DNA from: CAZMVY01 sp964653435
GTDB lineage: Bacteria; Planctomycetota; Phycisphaerae; UBA1845; PWPN01
DNA length: 64,000 bases
Assembly (NCBI GenBank): GCA_964653435.1
Contig: CAZZFA010000013.1
Span: 8,800-72,799 of the forward strand
Direction of reading: 5' to 3'
Both the position numbers and the translations under genes were made by a program. The notes under the pieces were generated by a model. The model saw nothing but the letters and a program-made list of their open reading frames with translations. It did no database searches and was not told the origin of the DNA. Positions 60,588 through 64,000 of the stretch are shown piece after piece. How positions within the stretch are numbered: position 1 is the first letter of the stretch; every line of letters begins with the position of its first letter.

Positions 60588-60892
60588 GCCAGCCCGGTCT
60601 CTGACGGCTTCCGCAGAGCACCGCGAGCGGATTGCCGGGAGCCTGTTACAGGCGACCTGAATAACGAAAGGGCGAGCCTCGCATCCGGTTGCGAATCGGC
60701 GGATGCGGGCTCGCCCTGACGTTGTCGGGGCAGGCCCTGCGGCGAACGCCTCAGCCCCCGTTGCACCCGGCCGTGCAAACTCGCGTTACGAACTTCCTTG
60801 CACGCCGGTGACGACCAGGTGCCAATCCGCGTTTGTTCCACGCGCCGTCGGCAGTTGGGCCGCCGGATCGCCGGTCCCGGTGGGGCGCTGCG
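60588..60892. other. Intergenic region with a strong hairpin
   Basis: An almost perfect inverted repeat occupies about 60669-60718; the rest shows nothing recognised. Confidence 0.5.
60669..60718. terminator. Bidirectional terminator-like hairpin
   Basis: AGGGCGAGCCTCGCATCCG pairs with CGGATGCGGGCTCGCCCT (one bulged base). A weak T-rich run follows on the minus side only. It lies between the surface-protein locus and the convergent oxidoreductase gene. Confidence 0.6.
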
Positions 60893-62548
60893 TCACCGCT
60901 CGGCCTGCAGGATCTGGCCGTCTGCCCGAAGACGCTCCTGGAGCGTTTCGAGGCTGACGCGGTGCACCGGCACCGAGGCGCTGGCCGCCAGGGCCGCCGC
61001 CACGCCCGCGCTGTGGCCGACGATCATGTAGTTCGGCTCCATGCGGAATGATGCGTACGCCACCGTGGACGCGGAGAGGCACACGGGCACGAGCAGGTTC
61101 GAACACTCGGAGTATCGGGGCAGGATCGCACGATACGGAATGTCCCACGGCTCGACCGGCTGACTCACGTAGCCTTCCATGAACGTCTCATCCTGTGCGT
61201 TCGGGAAGCGGAACGTACGCACTGAAACCCACTGTACTTCGCGGATGTCGATGTTGTACCCGGCCATCCCGATCACGTCGTGCTTACGTCGCCGTTGCTG
61301 CAGGTCGTGTTGCGTGAGGACGTATTCGCCGAGCATGCGCCGCGCCTCGCGCACGTAGAGCTGATGCGGCCAGCCGCCGGTATCCTGGAATTCGTCCTTG
61401 CACAGGCCCCACGGTGCGCAGGCGGCGCGGATCTCCTCCGGCACGGCCGGGTCGTTCTGAAGGAAGAACATCAGCCCGTGCGCCCAGCTCCGATGTTCCT
61501 CCCGGATCTGCGCCCGCCGTTCGGGCGTCGCCTCGGGGTACTCCTGATTCGCACCGGGGAGATTCAGCGAGACCGCGCCGCTGCTGTTGGCGTCGCACTT
61601 TCCGTTCGGGATTCGCGCAAATCCCACCGGGCCACGGATTGGCTCGCCCGTGCGGTGTCGCACCGCAAGAAGATAACGCCGCAGCAGCTCATATCGGGCC
61701 GGGTCGTAGTCCTTCGGCCGTGTGATCGGCACGCGGTTCTCGGCTCGATCGGTCAGGCACAGCCGAAAACAATATGCCTGCAACCGCCCATCGCCGGTGC
61801 CCACCGGCACGAGCTTTTCCTGCGGGGTGACATATGGCAGCAATGCGCCGTCGCGCCACGGCGAGACCCCCACGACAAACTGATGGTGGCCCGGCAACAG
61901 CTCGCGGCGACCGGCGAGGGACTCATCGTATCGATCGCGTCCCTCCCGCCCGATGGTGTACGAGACGCCGGCGGCTTTCAGAAGGTCGCCTTCGTATGTG
62001 GCGTCGATGAACACCCGCGCGCTGTATGTTGCCCCATCCCGCATCCGCAGTATACGCAGACACGTCCCGTCCACCTCGGCCGCCGCGAGCGATTGGCCGA
62101 AACGCAGTTCCACGCCCGCCTCCTGGAGCATTGTCCGGAAGACGTCTTCGGCCACGTGGGGTTCGCACGCCCAGGATATGGCCTGTCCATAGTGCCGCCC
62201 GATCCGCGTGAAGAACTCGAGTGTCAGCCCGCCGATGAGATCCTTCTGGCGGTCCACGTCGAAGCGGCCAAGCCCGCCGGACACCATCCCGCCGATGTGT
62301 CGTCCCGGTTCCAACAGGATCACCGAAGCCCCATGCCGCGCCGCCGCGATTCCGGCCATCGCGCCCGCCGCAGTACCTCCGTACACGACGACGTCCCGAT
62401 CGATCGCCGCAGCGTGGAGGGGTGCCGGCGAGCTGCAGAGTGTGACGAACAGCACCACGGCGGCGAGCGTCCGCCGACCGCTGGAAACAAGACGGCCGCC
62501 GCGAAGCCAACGATGCTTGGGACGCGTGGCGGCGTGGGCACTGGACAT
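60893..62548 (-). CDS. Exported FAD-dependent oxidoreductase
   Basis: The 551-residue protein has a long signal peptide (LAAVVLFVTLCSSPAPLHAA). The Rossmann FAD motif reads DVVVYGGTAAGAMAGIAAAR, with LLEPGRHIGG after it. The tail YMIVGHSAGVAAALAASASV completes the family signature of planctomycete exported FAD-dependent oxidoreductases. The substrate is unknown; glycan-related oxidation is possible. GGAGG lies seven bases before the ATG at 62548. Confidence 0.85.
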   Translation of the reverse strand: MSSAHAATRPKHRWLRGGRLVSSGRRTLAAVVLFVTLCSSPAPLHAAAIDRDVVVYGGTAAGAMAGIAAARHGASVILLEPGRHIGGMVSGGLGRFDVDRQKDLIGGLTLEFFTRIGRHYGQAISWACEPHVAEDVFRTMLQEAGVELRFGQSLAAAEVDGTCLRILRMRDGATYSARVFIDATYEGDLLKAAGVSYTIGREGRDRYDESLAGRRELLPGHHQFVVGVSPWRDGALLPYVTPQEKLVPVGTGDGRLQAYCFRLCLTDRAENRVPITRPKDYDPARYELLRRYLLAVRHRTGEPIRGPVGFARIPNGKCDANSSGAVSLNLPGANQEYPEATPERRAQIREEHRSWAHGLMFFLQNDPAVPEEIRAACAPWGLCKDEFQDTGGWPHQLYVREARRMLGEYVLTQHDLQQRRRKHDVIGMAGYNIDIREVQWVSVRTFRFPNAQDETFMEGYVSQPVEPWDIPYRAILPRYSECSNLLVPVCLSASTVAYASFRMEPNYMIVGHSAGVAAALAASASVPVHRVSLETLQERLRADGQILQAER

Positions 62549-62768
62549 AACATGCCTCCCTCTATCTATGGCGAACCCGGAGTTTCGGCGCCGCCTCCGC
62601 AGGCGGCGTCCGCGATAGCATAACCGGGGCGACAAACGATGATTACCGTGAGGCTCCGCCTTTGTCATAAGCGCAGGGCGTCTACCGACGGGCGCGAACA
62701 GTCTCCGAAAGCGCCGCGATGGACCGTTGTGGCGTAACTCGTCGCTGGTGATCGGCCGCACGGCTGAG

Positions 62769-62797
62769 TTGAACACGTGGATGCCATGGTGTAACCT
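62769..62797 (+). promoter_or_regulatory. Promoter of tRNA-Arg
   Basis: TTGAAC (62769-62774) and TAACCT (62792-62797) are 17 bp apart, 28 bp before the tRNA. Confidence 0.5.
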
Positions 62798-62825
62798 GCT
62801 GCTGTTGAGGCAGTTGCAGGAGCAT

Positions 62826-62899
62826 GCGCCGGTAGCTCAGTTGGATAGAGCACGGGATTTCTAATCCCGCGGTCGAGGGTTCGAGTCCCCCCCGGCGCG
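62826..62899 (+). tRNA. tRNA-Arg (anticodon TCT)
   Basis: The acceptor stem GCGCCGG (62826-62832) pairs with CCGGCGC (62892-62898), followed by discriminator G. The D arm has TAGCTCAGTTGGATAGAGC. The anticodon stem CGGGA/TCCCG encloses TTTCTAA with TCT at 62860-62862. The T arm is GAGGG-TTCGAGT-CCCCC with one A-C mismatch. CCA is not encoded. Confidence 0.92.
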
Positions 62900-62939
62900 C
62901 GTAAGAACGCGGTGTTTGGACGGTGGGGCGGCTTCGGTA

Positions 62940-63400
62940 GCGAGAGGGTAGCAGGGTCGTCCAGTCTTCCGCGTTGCGAGTTCTTCGATACGGGGCTTCA
63001 GGTCGTCATCGTTGCCGCAGTGGTAGCGGGTCGGCGTCGTGGCGATATTCTGGTGCTTGGCGGGCTCGGAGCTTGCAGGGACCGGCTTATGGTTCGGGCA
63101 TCGGGAACGCCTTGGCCGTCCTCGCTGCCCACCACGCGACGCAACGCCGGCTTGTGCCCCAACTCCACCCCGCACGCCTCCATCGACATGCGCCGCAGCA
63201 GGTGTCGGGTCATGCGTGCTCCCCACAGAATGGGCATGGGATAGTCGTTGCGCCCCTGGTTGCGATACGCCCGCAGGGTCGTCAGCAGTCGCTCGTCGGG
63301 CAGAAGATCCAGCAGGAACCGCACGGCCGTCAGGTCCGGACTGTCCGGCGGTATGTCGCAGGCGAAGAGGGCATCCGTGGTCAGAAGATGCGTGGCTCGG
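62940..63400 (-). pseudogene. Degenerate transposase relic next to tRNA-Arg
   Basis: The minus strand encodes IPPDSPDLTAVRFLLDLLPD, YRNQGRNDYPMPILWGARM and CGVELGHKPALRRVVGSEDG. The pattern is the N-terminal DUF772-type region of IS5/IS1182-like transposases. No catalytic part follows, the frame degrades after about residue 110, and no good start is present, though GGAAAGGAG lies upstream. I see no inverted repeats. It is a remnant of an insertion. Confidence 0.65.
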
Positions 63401-63862
63401 ACTCCTTTCCGTAAGGAGCTTACATTACCATCGCAAAGAATCCCCGTGCCAAGAGCGCACTGGGGCAGGAGACCAGGAATCTTCTTGGCGTCGGCCCTCA
63501 CGCGGCAGAAGCGCCGGTGACTGCGGGGAACGCCCTTTCGCGGACCACACTGCGGTCCCGGCATCACGGGCGATTTCAGCAACGCAAGGGGCTTGCTTGT
63601 TCCTCGGCGTACTTGCGGGTGCCGTCGATAATCGGTTACAATTCCGGCGTTGACCTGTCGTGCCGTGTAGTCCTCAAGGGTCCGGCTGGGCGTTCGGGTT
63701 TCGGTGGGTAGCCGTTGACAGGTTCGGCGTGGACCGATTATCGTGCCTGTCACAGGCTGGTGGATTCGGTCACGGGTTCGAAAAACGGATGGCTCCGGAG
63801 TGACGGTCGATTGCGCAGGGCAGCGGCCGACATCCGGCGAGAAGCAGAGAGGGCAATCGCTC
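63401..63862. other. Intergenic region before tRNA-Ser
   Basis: No gene was recognised in these 462 bp apart from a TTGACA-type promoter candidate at 63715-63743. Confidence 0.4.
63715..63743 (+). promoter_or_regulatory. Promoter candidate upstream of tRNA-Ser
   Basis: TTGACA (63715-63720) and TTATCG (63738-63743) are 17 bp apart, about 120 bp before the tRNA. Confidence 0.35.
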
Positions 63863-63954
63863 GGAGAGGTGGCTGAGTGGCTTAAAGCGACGGTTTGCTA
63901 AACCGTTGTACGGGCGTTAAACCTGTACCGGGGGTTCGAATCCCCCCCTCTCCG
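63863..63954 (+). tRNA. tRNA-Ser (anticodon GCT)
   Basis: A class II tRNA of 92 nt. The acceptor GGAGAGG (63863-63869) pairs with CCTCTCC (63947-63953), with discriminator G. The anticodon stem ACGGT/ACCGT surrounds TTGCTAA with GCT at 63897-63899. The long variable arm (TACGGGCGTTAAACCTGTA) forms its own stem. The T loop is TTCGAAT. CCA is not encoded. Confidence 0.93.
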
Positions 63955-64000
63955 TTGATTTTACCCCATCACTCGGCTCCGCATGCCGCAAGTGACGCAG

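Noticed and set aside
62861..63226. Short peptide ending in GGDSNPRP-like sequence near tRNA-Arg
   Set aside because: That peptide is the well-known translation artefact of a tRNA gene; the nucleotides fold as tRNA.

Overview
The window is GC-rich, densely coded DNA, most likely from a member of the Planctomycetota (Phycisphaerae or a relative). The pointers are the paired calcium-loop tail ending in NGPNRPP, a PEP-CTERM protein, DUF4159 and GIDE-type proteins, Tat-exported Gfo/Idh/MocA and TIM-barrel proteins, and a DUF1680 (GH127-type) glycosidase. No rRNA or taxonomic marker is present, so this placement is an inference.

Layout: 1-4586 is housekeeping: ispF (5' end outside the window), cysS, then ruvC-ruvA-ruvB with a REP-like palindrome between ruvA and ruvB. 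4724-5617 is an exported TIM-barrel protein. 5813-7104 is a complete ISAs1-type insertion sequence with inverted repeats and a near-perfect 10-bp target duplication. 7268-9658 is a 14-repeat RCC1 surface protein. 9806-13226 carries a lipoprotein, a YbjQ-like protein, a glycosyltransferase and a GIDE protein on the minus strand. 13350-17892 holds small plus-strand genes (SEC-C, VWA, TPR-like, SAP-like, stand-alone Clp N domain). 17889-21390 is a DUF763-DUF4159 pair, and 21467-24138 an ABC importer lacking its ATPase. 24283-33189 is an exopolysaccharide-type cluster: flippase, pyruvyltransferase-glycosyltransferase fusion, and two CelD-like acyltransferases flanking a 14-repeat LVIVD surface protein.

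36467-41107 is the most interesting locus. It is a compact minus-strand operon of a coiled-coil protein, an FGE/SUMF1-fold protein without the catalytic cysteines, a zinc-ribbon GTPase and a GAP1-like protein, followed by a metallophosphoesterase. It looks like a GTPase-centred conflict or signalling system. A divergent sigma-54 activator follows, with two palindromes 30 bp apart in front of it.

43231-50213 carries the GH127-type glycosidase, an SSS-family symporter, an alpha/beta hydrolase and purB. 50476-53156 is an ECF sigma factor with a membrane regulator that lacks zinc ligands. 53876-60587 has two paralogous secreted proteins flanking a glycosyltransferase-acyltransferase pair. One paralog ends in PEP-CTERM; the other is cut off from a calcium-loop tail by a single in-frame TAG. 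60893-62548 is an exported FAD oxidoreductase. The end holds tRNA-Arg(TCT), a transposase relic and tRNA-Ser(GCT).

Themes: the window is rich in envelope biology, with repeat-propeller surface proteins, three copies of one C-terminal cassette, polysaccharide assembly and sugar catabolism. Start codons were chosen by Shine-Dalgarno spacing and family length. Functions are from recognised motifs only; no database search was run.
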